Positions 29,806 to 38,148 of a stretch of DNA of 64,000 nucleotides are shown here, piece after piece. The translations under genes were made by a program, and so were the position numbers. The stretch's first letter is position 1. Each line of letters starts with the position of its first letter. The notes under the pieces were generated by a model. The model had not been told where the DNA came from. It saw nothing but the letters and a program-made list of their open reading frames with translations, and did not search any database. The stretch is from Neisseria zoodegmatis (lineage in GTDB: Bacteria; Pseudomonadota; Gammaproteobacteria; Burkholderiales; Neisseriaceae), in NCBI RefSeq assembly GCF_900187305.1, contig NZ_LT906434.1, positions 2,480,001 through 2,544,000 on the forward strand. Reading direction: 5' to 3'.

Positions 29806-29956
29806 CATTAAGATTTTCACTATTAAAACTATGATTCCGATTTATTTTAGTTATTTTATATTGGAAAATAAATTTCAATAGCTTATTTTTAAATGATTTA
29901 GAACATCTTGTTTTAGCGTAAAATACGCACTCTGTTCCCACCATAACACAAAAACC

Positions 29957-30190
29957 ATGCAAGCAACTGTTTATTTGGAAGATAACGAATACATCACCTT
30001 GTGCGACCTCTTGAAACTCGCCGGCCTTACCGACAGCGGCGGGCAGGCGAAAATGGCTATTACTGCGGGAGAAGTATTGCGCAACGGCGCCACCGAAACC
30101 CGCAAAACGGCCAAAATACGCGGCGGCGACATCATCGAATTCAACGGCGCCATTCTCGAAGTGGTAGACGGCTATGACCCAGAAGCTTAA
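29957..30190 (+). CDS. Small S4-domain RNA-binding protein (YbcJ-like)
   Basis: The 77-residue protein is essentially one S4 domain: ITLCDLLKLAGLTDSGGQAKMAI, then the turn and basic patch GEVLRNGATETRKTAKIRGG and GDIIEFNGAILEV. The E. coli relative YbcJ binds RNA, of unknown purpose. It overlaps the next gene by 17 bases, so the two are probably coupled. The start is supported by the 29957 ATG giving exactly the family length. Confidence 0.87.
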   Translation: MQATVYLEDNEYITLCDLLKLAGLTDSGGQAKMAITAGEVLRNGATETRKTAKIRGGDIIEFNGAILEVVDGYDPEA

Positions 30191-30365
30191 ACCGGAAGAC
30201 CTGCTCCCCGAGCCGGTACGCCCCGAATCATGGGAATGCTGCGGCAGCGATTGCGGCGACGCCTGCATCCAAACCATTTATTGGAATGAAAAAGCCAAGT
30301 ACGACGAACAGCAGAAAATCTGGCGCGAGCAGCAAGCCGCCGAAGAAAACGACCCACAAGAATAA
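30174..30365 (+). CDS. Oxidoreductase-like cysteine-rich small protein
   Basis: This 63-residue protein carries the pattern PESWECCGSDCGDACIQTIY, which resembles the short oxidoreductase-like N-terminal domain (CC-X2-C type, found alone in many proteobacteria). The four to five cysteines suggest metal or Fe-S binding; no function is established to my knowledge. It overlaps the S4-domain gene upstream by 17 bases. Confidence 0.7.
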   Translation: MTQKLKPEDLLPEPVRPESWECCGSDCGDACIQTIYWNEKAKYDEQQKIWREQQAAEENDPQE

Positions 30366-30409
30366 AGTTTTATCCTGCAAAACCCGGGTTCCTACTTTGG
30401 AAGGTCATC

Positions 30410-31129
30410 ATGAATCGGTTATTGAAGAGCATCCCTGTTTTATGTTTGGCACTATCGGCTGCGGCGAAAGCTGACGTATGTTTCCTTTCATCCGCCATTA
30501 CTTATCCTTATTTTGTTGATTTAAAAGAAGATAAAAATTATTCCCGGCGTTTAACGAAAAATGATGTGAGCACGGGAGAAAGCCGTAAAAAGTATCAAGT
30601 CGAATATGCCGATAAAGTCTATTTCTTCGGCAGGTATATTTCAGGAAAAGAGGCCGCTGCGGGCAGCCGCGTTTACGACGGCGATTATCTCTATCTTGAT
30701 TTACCGAAAGGCGCCCGTTCGGTATACGGCAAAAAACTGATTATCGCCCAAAGCGATGTAACATCCGATCAAGCTGCGCGGGAGCATTTCCAACGCGACA
30801 TCATACCGCTCGAAGGCAGAGCCTCAACCATACAGGGCAAATTGGTTTACGAAAGCCCGAACATACACCGAAAGTTTTTACATAACTGCACGCGCGAACC
30901 CAATGCGGAAATCCGCCGCAAACGCTGGTTTATCAAGCCGGTGCATCAGCCTTTTTATACCGTTTTACCGAAAAGCGGCAGAGGCGGGGTTTATAAACGG
31001 CTGATGTTGCTCGACAGCCCTCATTGGAAAAAAGGGCAAACGGTAACGCTCACAGGCAAAGCGGCAGCACACGAAATAGAAAACGACTATTTTTACATCA
31101 ACGAAATTTTATTTACGCCGGAGCGTTAG
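30410..31129 (+). CDS. Exported protein of unknown function
   Basis: The 239-residue product begins with a short signal peptide (MNRLLKSIPVLCLALSAAAKA, about 21 residues, cleavage before DVCFLSS). A ribosome-binding site GGAAGG precedes the ATG. The mature part is basic and beta-rich, has two cysteines and ends with GQTVTLTGKAAAHEIENDYF. I do not recognise a family. It probably resides in the periplasm. It stands alone before a DUS-pair element. Confidence 0.7.
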   Translation: MNRLLKSIPVLCLALSAAAKADVCFLSSAITYPYFVDLKEDKNYSRRLTKNDVSTGESRKKYQVEYADKVYFFGRYISGKEAAAGSRVYDGDYLYLDLPKGARSVYGKKLIIAQSDVTSDQAAREHFQRDIIPLEGRASTIQGKLVYESPNIHRKFLHNCTREPNAEIRRKRWFIKPVHQPFYTVLPKSGRGGVYKRLMLLDSPHWKKGQTVTLTGKAAAHEIENDYFYINEILFTPER

Positions 31130-31225
31130 CCGGCAAGCTTTCATGCTCACCAATATTCAACAATCGGTTTGACAGCATGATGTTTGTGCACAATTCAAAC
31201 AAAAGCCGACACTATCCAACACTTT

Positions 31226-31280
31226 AAGGCCGTCTGAAAAACTTTTAGCGAAACCCGCAAGCCCGTTTTCAGACGGCCTT
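31226..31280 (+). terminator. DUS-pair element with long conserved loop, copy 1
   Basis: AAGGCCGTCTGAAAA and GTTTTCAGACGGCCTT enclose a loop that is related, as reverse complement, to the loop of the element at 35693-35748. It lies downstream of the exported-protein gene and can act as a terminator. Confidence 0.75.
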
Positions 31281-31403
31281 ACTACTGCATCTTCATTGAA
31301 ATATTACCGATTGTAGGTAAATCAACCCAACCTATCCCAAAGGCTGAAACTGTAAAAAATAATTCAGGTACAATGCGCCTTTTCTTTATCACACTGAAAC
31401 ATT

Positions 31404-32180
31404 ATGTTGAAAATCATCTCCGCCAATGTGAACGGCATCCGTTCCGCTTATAAAAAGGGCTTCCACGAATACATCGCCGCGTCGGGCGCCGACATCGTTT
31501 GCGTGCAGGAATTGAAAGCGCAAGAGCCGGATTTGTCGGACGATATGAAAAATCCGCACGGTATGTATGGCGTATGGCATTGCGCCGAAAAACGCGGTTA
31601 CAGCGGCGTGGCGATATACAGCAAGCAACGCCCGGACAATGTGCAAATCGGCATGGGCATTGAAGAATTCGACAGCGAGGGCCGTTTCGTGCGCGCCGAT
31701 TTCGGCAAATTGAGCGTGATTTCGCTTTATCTGCCCAGCGGCACCAGCGCGCCGGAACGGCAGGAATTGAAATACCGCTTTTTGGATGCGTTTTATCCCA
31801 TGTTGGCCGAGATGAAAGCGGAAGGCCGCGATATCGTGGTGTGCGGCGATTGGAACATCGCCCATCAAAACATCGACTTGAAAAACTGGAAAGGCAATCA
31901 GAAAAATTCGGGCTTTCTGCCGGAAGAACGCGCATGGATAGGCAAAGTGATTGCCGACTTGGGCTGGGTGGATATGTGGCGCACACTGTATCCCGAAGTG
32001 CCCGGCTACACTTGGTGGAGCAACCGCGGGCAGGCGTATGCGAAGGATGTGGGGTGGCGTATCGACTACCACATGGTCACGCCCGAGCTGGCGGCCAAAG
32101 CGGTGGAAGCGCATGTGTATAAAGAAGAAAAATTTTCCGATCATGCGCCTTTGGTTGTCGCATACGATTATTCGGTCTAA
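31404..32180 (+). CDS. xthA: Exonuclease III / AP endonuclease (NApe type)
   Basis: The 258-residue enzyme repairs abasic sites in DNA. It begins MLKIISANVNGIRSAYKKGF, has the metal ligand Glu in CVQELKAQE, the catalytic Asp/Asn in VCGDWNIAHQNID, and the terminal SDHAPLVV with the catalytic His. The wording matches meningococcal NApe closely as I remember it. Cytoplasmic and monocistronic. Confidence 0.96.
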   Translation: MLKIISANVNGIRSAYKKGFHEYIAASGADIVCVQELKAQEPDLSDDMKNPHGMYGVWHCAEKRGYSGVAIYSKQRPDNVQIGMGIEEFDSEGRFVRADFGKLSVISLYLPSGTSAPERQELKYRFLDAFYPMLAEMKAEGRDIVVCGDWNIAHQNIDLKNWKGNQKNSGFLPEERAWIGKVIADLGWVDMWRTLYPEVPGYTWWSNRGQAYAKDVGWRIDYHMVTPELAAKAVEAHVYKEEKFSDHAPLVVAYDYSV

Positions 32181-32263
32181 CAAAAACTTCTCCGGGCAAT
32201 GATTCGCGATAAGCCTTGAGGCCGTCTGAAAACATCATTGCCCGCACGGATACGGAAAACATC

Positions 32264-32944
32264 ATGAAAGCATTTCTCGCCAAACATGCTGCTTGGCTTA
32301 CCGACCAAGCCTTGTGCCTGTTTGTATCGTTTATGACCGGCGTGCGCCCTAAAGCGCCCCGCAGCCTGTCGTTTACGCCCGCTAAAAAAGTGTATTACGC
32401 CAACCACGGCAGCCACGGAGATTTTGTGCTGGTGTGGATTTCGCTGCCACGCTTATGGCGGATGTGCGTGCGCCCCGTGGCGGGTGCCGATTACTGGCTG
32501 AGCAATAAAATCAAACGTTTTATCATCAATAATGTTTTCAATGCACTCTTGATCGACCGCGATGGCAGCGACCCGCAGCAAGTGGTCGCGCAAATGAGCG
32601 AGGCGCTGCAAAACGGCGATTCTTTGATTATTTTCCCCGAAGGCACACGCAATGTGGATGACGACTTGGTGCTGCTGCCGTTTAAAAGCGGCATCTATCA
32701 TCTCGCCTGCGCCAATCCTGATGTGAGCTTTATTCCGATGTGGATCAACAACATCAACCATGTGCTGCCCAAAGGCAAAATCCTGCCCGTACCTCTATTG
32801 TGCGACGTCAACATAGGCGAGGAAATCCGCTTGGCGGGCAACGAAAGCAAAGAAGCGTTTCTACTGCGCGCACGCCATGCCCTGCTTGCATTGGCGCCGT
32901 CTGAAAAACAGCAAAAAGCCGCCCGACAGGAGGATATCGTATGA
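32264..32944 (+). CDS. 1-acylglycerol-3-phosphate O-acyltransferase family (PlsC-like)
   Basis: The 226-residue protein starts at 32264 (MKAFLAKHAAWL); an in-frame upstream codon at 32216 would translate a DUS and is rejected. The HX4D catalytic motif is NHGSHGD (His48, Asp53) and the glycerol-3-phosphate-binding motif is FPEGTRN. Its stop overlaps the cdsA start by 4 bases, so acyl transfer to lysophosphatidate and CDP-diacylglycerol formation are coupled genetically. Confidence 0.87.
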   Translation: MKAFLAKHAAWLTDQALCLFVSFMTGVRPKAPRSLSFTPAKKVYYANHGSHGDFVLVWISLPRLWRMCVRPVAGADYWLSNKIKRFIINNVFNALLIDRDGSDPQQVVAQMSEALQNGDSLIIFPEGTRNVDDDLVLLPFKSGIYHLACANPDVSFIPMWINNINHVLPKGKILPVPLLCDVNIGEEIRLAGNESKEAFLLRARHALLALAPSEKQQKAARQEDIV

Positions 32945-33912
32945 ACCTCTTCGCAACCCAGCCCCACGCTTCGGCCATACCTTTGCAGGCGGGCTATATT
33001 TTTATCGGGGTGTTTGCCGTATTGCTGGCGGCGAGTTTTGTCGGACAATGGCTCAAGCGCAAAAAAGGCCGCAACAATCCGACGATTTCCAACCTCAACG
33101 CCCGCGTGTACGCTTGGTGGGTGATGACTTTGGTGCTGTTGTTGGCTTTTTGGTTCGGCAAAGTCGGCACCGTGATTCTGTTTCTGCTGATTTCGTTTGC
33201 CGCCCTGCGCGAGTTTCTCACGCTGGTTTACCAGCGCAGCAGCGATTACAACGTGATGGTGGCATGCTTCTATTTACTGCTGCCCATCCAATATTATTTT
33301 GTGCTGACCGAATGGTACGGCATGTTTTCGATTTTCATCCCGGTGTACGGCTTTCTGCTGCTGCCGATTATTGCCAGCTTGAGCGGCCGAACCGAGCACT
33401 TTTTAGAGCGGACGGCCAAAACGCAATGGGCAGCGATGGTGTCGATATTCTGTTTATCGCATGTTCCCGCCTTGCTAAACCTGCATTTGGACGGCTTTCC
33501 CCACGGTCAAAACGTACTCTTGCTGATCTTTATGATCGCCGTGGTGCAATCAAGCGACGTGCTGCAATATGTATGGGGCAAAACTTTGGGCAAACGCAAA
33601 ATCATGCCCACACTTTCCCCGTCTAAAACCGTGGCCGGCACGGTAGGCGGCATTGCGTCGGCCACCCTGATTGCCGTGCTGCTCTCGCCGATTACGCCGT
33701 TTTCTCCCTTTCAAGCCGGGCTGATCGGGCTGGTGTTGTGCCTGATGGGCTTTTTCGGCGGACTGGTGATGTCAGCCATCAAACGCGATTACGGCGTGAA
33801 AGACTGGGGCAACATGATTCAAGGGCACGGCGGCATGCTCGACCGCGTCGATTCGATTTGCTTCGCCGCACCGGTGTTTTTCCATATCGTTCGCTATTTT
33901 TGGCACGGCTGA
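32941..33912 (+). CDS. cdsA: Phosphatidate cytidylyltransferase
   Basis: The 323-residue inner-membrane enzyme makes CDP-diacylglycerol for phospholipid synthesis. It has about eight membrane helices. The C-terminal CdsA signature is present: SPSKTVAGTVGG, then SAIKRDYGVKDWGNMIQGHG and GMLDRVDSICFAAPVF, with the acidic and basic residues of the active site. It overlaps the acyltransferase gene by ATGA. A DUS terminator follows. Confidence 0.94.
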   Translation: MNLFATQPHASAIPLQAGYIFIGVFAVLLAASFVGQWLKRKKGRNNPTISNLNARVYAWWVMTLVLLLAFWFGKVGTVILFLLISFAALREFLTLVYQRSSDYNVMVACFYLLLPIQYYFVLTEWYGMFSIFIPVYGFLLLPIIASLSGRTEHFLERTAKTQWAAMVSIFCLSHVPALLNLHLDGFPHGQNVLLLIFMIAVVQSSDVLQYVWGKTLGKRKIMPTLSPSKTVAGTVGGIASATLIAVLLSPITPFSPFQAGLIGLVLCLMGFFGGLVMSAIKRDYGVKDWGNMIQGHGGMLDRVDSICFAAPVFFHIVRYFWHG

Positions 33913-33933
33913 AACCGCTGCCGCAGCTGCTTG

Positions 33934-33961
33934 AGGCCGTCTGAAACCTTTCAGACGGCCT
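33934..33961 (+). terminator. DUS-pair terminator after cdsA
   Basis: AGGCCGTCTGAAA and its inverted copy, closely spaced, lie 22 bases after the cdsA stop. Confidence 0.85.
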
Positions 33962-34049
33962 TTCATCTGATTTCGGTTTCATCACAAAATAATTTCCGTT
34001 ATATTCGGGGCTTTACTGGTTACACCTTCCACAACAAGAGGAGAAAAAC

Positions 34050-35678
34050 ATGCCTGCCGTTCCCTTCCGCTTTTCCGCTTTGGCACTTGCCGCCTTTTTG
34101 CTCGCCGCCTGCGGAAACCAAGAAAGCAGCGCACCGCAAACTGCCGCTCCCGCTGCAGAAAACACCGTGACACGTAATAATGTAACCGAACCGCAGTCGC
34201 TCGACCCGCATCAAATTACCGGCGTGCCCGAAATCAACATCGTGCGCGACCTGCTGGAAGGCTTGGTAGAAACCGATGAAAAAGGCGCAGTCACCCCCGC
34301 TGCCGCCGAATCGTGGAGCAGCAGCGACAACAAAGTATGGATTTTCAAGCTCCGCCCCGATGCCAAATGGAGCAACGGCGACCCCGTAACCGCCGAAGAT
34401 TTCGTGTACAGCTGGCAGCGTTTGGTTGACCCCAAAACCGCCTCACAATACGCCTCTTACCTGCAAGCCGCCAAAGTAGCCAATATCGACGACATCCTCG
34501 CCGGTAAAAAATCCCCCGACACCTTAGGCGTAAAAGCCCTCGACCCGCATACTCTGGAAGTCACCCTCACCGCCGCCGTGCCCTACTTCCCGCAAATGCT
34601 CTACCACGTCGCCACCAAACCGGTGCACCGCGCCACCGTGGAAAAACACAGCATCAAATGGACTCAGCCCGAACACTTCGTCGGCAACGGCGCCTATGTA
34701 ATGAAAAAATGGGTGGTTAACGAGCGCATCGAATTAGAAAAAAACCCCCAATACCGCGATGCCGCCAACGTCAAAATCAACAAAGTCGTTTTCCTGCCCA
34801 TCGGCTCGCAAACCGATGACGTTGCCCGCTACGAAGCCGGAGAAGTTGATATCACCGACGCCCTGCCGCCCGAAATGTACAGCAAGCTGCAAGAAAAATA
34901 CCCCAACGAACTCAAACGCAGCCCCTATCTGTGTACCTACTATTTTGAAATCAACAACCAAAAAGCCCCGTTTAACGACGTGCGCGTCCGCAAAGCATTG
35001 TCATTGGCCTTAGACCGCGACACCATCGCCGCCAAAGTACTGGGCCGCGGCGAAGAACCCGCCTACAACCTGACCCGCGTCGGCACCGCAGGCTTCACCT
35101 CGCACCAGCCCGAATGGACCAAACTCGACTACCCCGCCCGCGTGGAAGAAGCCAAAAAACTGCTGACCGAAGCCGGATACAGCGCAGCCAAACCGCTGAC
35201 CTTCACCTTCCTCTACAACACCTCCGAGCAACATAAAAAAATCGCCGTAGCCGCCGCTGCCATGTGGCAGGAAGCACTGGGCAATGTGAAAGTGAACCTC
35301 GAAAACCAAGAATGGAAAACCTATCTCGACAGCCGCCGCAACGGCAACTACCAAATCGCCCGCGCATCATGGTGCGGCGATTACAACGAGCCTTCCACAT
35401 TCTTGAACACCCTGCAATCGGCCAACAGCAGCAACCGCGCCTTCTATAAAAACGCCGACTACGACGCCTTGCTTGCAAAAACCCTCAACGCCGGCATCAA
35501 CGACCAAAAGCGCACCCGCCTCTACACGCAAGCTGAAGCGCAAATCGATAAAGACACCGCCGTGATTCCCGTTTACGGCTACGTCAACTCACGTTTGGTA
35601 AAAGAGCGCATCGGCGGCTATTCAAGCGAAGACGTGTTGAACGAACTGCCCAGCAAGCGTTTGTTTATCAAGAAATAA
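34050..35678 (+). CDS. Peptide ABC transporter substrate-binding lipoprotein (OppA family)
   Basis: The 542-residue protein has a lipoprotein signal ending LLAACGNQ (lipobox LAAC) and the family-5 solute-binding domain: EPQSLDPHQITGVPE, then WSNGDPVTAEDFVYSWQRL, AVPYFPQMLYHV, and PFNDVRVRKALSLALDRD. It would deliver oligopeptides to a membrane permease. No permease or ATPase gene is adjacent, so it is an orphan binding protein, as is common in Neisseria. RBS GAGGAG precedes the ATG. Confidence 0.93.
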   Translation: MPAVPFRFSALALAAFLLAACGNQESSAPQTAAPAAENTVTRNNVTEPQSLDPHQITGVPEINIVRDLLEGLVETDEKGAVTPAAAESWSSSDNKVWIFKLRPDAKWSNGDPVTAEDFVYSWQRLVDPKTASQYASYLQAAKVANIDDILAGKKSPDTLGVKALDPHTLEVTLTAAVPYFPQMLYHVATKPVHRATVEKHSIKWTQPEHFVGNGAYVMKKWVVNERIELEKNPQYRDAANVKINKVVFLPIGSQTDDVARYEAGEVDITDALPPEMYSKLQEKYPNELKRSPYLCTYYFEINNQKAPFNDVRVRKALSLALDRDTIAAKVLGRGEEPAYNLTRVGTAGFTSHQPEWTKLDYPARVEEAKKLLTEAGYSAAKPLTFTFLYNTSEQHKKIAVAAAAMWQEALGNVKVNLENQEWKTYLDSRRNGNYQIARASWCGDYNEPSTFLNTLQSANSSNRAFYKNADYDALLAKTLNAGINDQKRTRLYTQAEAQIDKDTAVIPVYGYVNSRLVKERIGGYSSEDVLNELPSKRLFIKK

Positions 35679-36052
35679 GCTGGTTGATATACAAAGGCCG
35701 TCTGAAAACGAGCTAGCGAGTTTCGCTAAAAGTTTTCAGACGGCCTTTGGAGTTGTTAAAGCCCAAGATACGCTGCTCCAAACATAAAAGTCATCACATT
35801 TACTTAACCGAGGCCGTCTGAAACCTTTCCGGCTATATCCGGCACACACTCTTCCCTTTCAGTGCTTTGATATCTTTGCATATCTTTCACATCCATGTAC
35901 CGACCCTTACTTACTTTCCTCCTAAGATACTGCAAAGAACTAAAAATATCCTGAATAAGCAACAAATTACGCCTATTACACCCAATCCACACACATAAAG
36001 CCCGCACCTGTATTTTCAAACAATCGACACATACATAAGGAGCGCAAGCCAT
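35679..36052. other. Intergenic region before the AcoR-like gene
   Basis: Contains the DUS-pair element at 35693-35748, a single AG-DUS (35811-35822) and an AT-rich stretch leading to a good ribosome-binding site (AAGGAGCG). No gene and no clear -24/-12 promoter were seen. Confidence 0.6.
35693..35748 (+). terminator. DUS-pair element with long conserved loop, copy 2
   Basis: AAAGGCCGTCTGAAAAC and GTTTTCAGACGGCCTTT enclose AGCTAGCGAGTTTCGCTAAA, which is the reverse complement of a sequence very similar to the loop at 31226-31280. It terminates the OppA-like gene. Confidence 0.75.
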
Positions 36053-37984
36053 ATGTTGGCCAAACAAACCCGACACATCCGCGATGTGCTGGCACTTGTC
36101 TATGGCGACGGATTGTCCCATCCCCATATCGACCCGGGCATCGCCGCCTCATGGCAACGCTGCGTGCACCGGCACGGCCTTGATCCCGAACAACTGTGCG
36201 AAGCCATCATCCTGCCCCATCATGATTTAGTCGAACATCTGGATGCCATGGACAACCTGACGGCTGTTGCCCGCCACGGGATGCAGGTGTTGTGGCAGCA
36301 AATCCGCGACATGGGTTATGTGGTTTTGCTGGCAGACGAACACGGTGTGGTGGTGGAGGCCTTCGGATTCGACCGGCAAAAAACCGAGCTTACCCGCGCA
36401 GGGTTGCATTTGGGTGCACTTTGGCGCGAACACACCAACGGCACCAGTGCGGTCGGCATGGTATTGGCCACGGGCGACGCCTCAATTGTCCACCGTGCCG
36501 ACCATTTCGACGCCACCCATATCGGCCTCACCTGCACTGCCGCGCCCGTGTTTGACTCACACAACCGCCTGCGTGCCGTATTGGATGTGTCTGCACTGAC
36601 ACCGCCTTCTGCCAAACAAAGCCAACAATGGGTTTTGCAGCTGGTGCGCCATTTCGCCGGTCTGGTGGAAACTGCCGCCCTGTTGCAGGCGCACCGCCGC
36701 CATTGGATTGTACGGCTCGGTCACGCTGCCGAATTTCTGAATGTTTCGCCTGAATTTCTGATTGCCGTTGATGACGACGGAAAAATCAGCGGTGCCAACC
36801 ATGCCTTCCACGAATGGGCGGCAGCGCATTTGGATATTCCTGCCGGACAGCTTATCGACCGGCTGTTCGATTTACTCTCCGACACCTGCCTGACTGGCGT
36901 TTACTCCGCTTCAGGCGGCCATACCTCCTTGATGCTTGGCAACAACCGCCTGTTTGCCGCAGCCTCCGCACCAACCTGCCGTCCTGTTCCCGCTTCTCCG
37001 CGCGAGCCGGAACTGCCCGCCGCACTCGCAGCCCTGTACGGCCCGCAAAGCCGTTACCGCCGAAGTTTGCAGCGTATTGCCGCTTTGTCAGACACGCCCG
37101 TGCCGATACTGATTAACGGCGAAACCGGTTCGGGCAAAGAATTTCTCGCCCGCGCCATCCACCGCTCAAGCAGCCGCGCCGACAAGCCTTTTATCGCGGT
37201 CAACTGCGCAGCGATTCCTGAAAACTTGATTGAAAGCGAGCTTTACGGGTACGCACCGCACAGTTTTTCAGGCGCCGACCGCAAAGGCAAAATCGGTTTG
37301 ATTCAGGCGGCCGACGGCGGCACACTGTTTCTCGACGAAATCGGCGACATGCCGCTTTACCTGCAATCGCGCCTGTTGCGCGTGTTGTCCGAACGGGAAG
37401 TGATGCCGGTGGGCAGCGTGCGTGCCGTCAAAGTGGATATCCGCGTGATTTCGGCAACCCATGCCGATTTGCAGGAGCGGATTGCCTGCGGCAAATTCCG
37501 CGAAGATTTGTATTACCGCCTCAACAGCACCCACGTGCAGCTGCCGCGCTTACGCGAACGCGATGATTTCGATTACATCATGCGCATGATTTTGGAACGT
37601 GCCGCCGAAAAAACCGACCGACCGCCCAAAGCGCTGTCTGCCCGTGCGCTCGACACCCTCCGCGCCTACGACTGGCCCGGCAACCTGCGCCAACTGGCCG
37701 GCGTACTCGAAGTAGCCTTACTCACTTCGCCCGGCACGCGCATCGAATACGACGACCTGCCCGACTACATCAAAACCGCTGCCCGCCCTTTTTTTCACGA
37801 ACCTTCAAACCCCGCCGTCGCTGCGGAAGACACACCGATGGGAAAATCGGTTTTGACCTGCGCTAAAAGCCTGCAAGCTGGGCTGCTGGCACATCAAGGC
37901 AATGTCTCCGCTTTGGCCAAACACATCGGTGTCAGCCGCATGACGGTGTACCGCTACTTGAAAAAATACGGCTTGGATCGCTGA
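36053..37984 (+). CDS. AcoR-like enhancer-binding transcription regulator with altered GAFTGA loop
   Basis: The 643-residue protein follows the AcoR plan: an N-terminal activator region, a GAF domain (about residues 85-185, FVVLLADEHGVVVEAFG-like), a PAS-like part (220-260), an AAA+ domain with Walker A GETGSGKE near residue 356 and Walker B TLFLDEIGDMP, and a C-terminal Fis-type helix-turn-helix (NVSALAKHIGVSRMTVYRYL). The sigma-54 contact loop, normally GAFTGA, reads HSFSGA (403-408). It may therefore work poorly with sigma-54 or act differently. Its target genes are not obvious: neighbours are an OppA-like lipoprotein and a DAHP-synthase-like gene. Confidence 0.88.
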   Translation: MLAKQTRHIRDVLALVYGDGLSHPHIDPGIAASWQRCVHRHGLDPEQLCEAIILPHHDLVEHLDAMDNLTAVARHGMQVLWQQIRDMGYVVLLADEHGVVVEAFGFDRQKTELTRAGLHLGALWREHTNGTSAVGMVLATGDASIVHRADHFDATHIGLTCTAAPVFDSHNRLRAVLDVSALTPPSAKQSQQWVLQLVRHFAGLVETAALLQAHRRHWIVRLGHAAEFLNVSPEFLIAVDDDGKISGANHAFHEWAAAHLDIPAGQLIDRLFDLLSDTCLTGVYSASGGHTSLMLGNNRLFAAASAPTCRPVPASPREPELPAALAALYGPQSRYRRSLQRIAALSDTPVPILINGETGSGKEFLARAIHRSSSRADKPFIAVNCAAIPENLIESELYGYAPHSFSGADRKGKIGLIQAADGGTLFLDEIGDMPLYLQSRLLRVLSEREVMPVGSVRAVKVDIRVISATHADLQERIACGKFREDLYYRLNSTHVQLPRLRERDDFDYIMRMILERAAEKTDRPPKALSARALDTLRAYDWPGNLRQLAGVLEVALLTSPGTRIEYDDLPDYIKTAARPFFHEPSNPAVAAEDTPMGKSVLTCAKSLQAGLLAHQGNVSALAKHIGVSRMTVYRYLKKYGLDR

Positions 37985-38083
37985 TGGTTGTTAGCGCGTA
38001 AGACTTGATAAAGGCCATCTGAAAAAACGACTGCAATACTGCATATATATTGGCGATGCCGTCTGAAAAAATATCCGCATCTT

Positions 38084-38120
38084 CGTAGGGATGACACATA
38101 TCCACCCGCGCGCCGTTCAC
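38084..38120. repeat. REP-like repeat, diverged copy
   Basis: CGTAGGGATGACACATATCC, then ACCCGCGCGCCGTTCAC, aligns with the repeat at 28001-28041 read on the minus strand (CGTAGG..CATATCC.CCCG.G.GC.GTTCAC). It lies in the gap after the AcoR-like gene. Confidence 0.6.
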
Positions 38121-38148
38121 ACGAATCCGCGGAAGAAATACCCCAACC

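Noticed and set aside
32216..32263. Upstream start for the PlsC-like acyltransferase
   Set aside because: The extra residues translate a DUS (RPSEN) and lie before the natural MKAF start.
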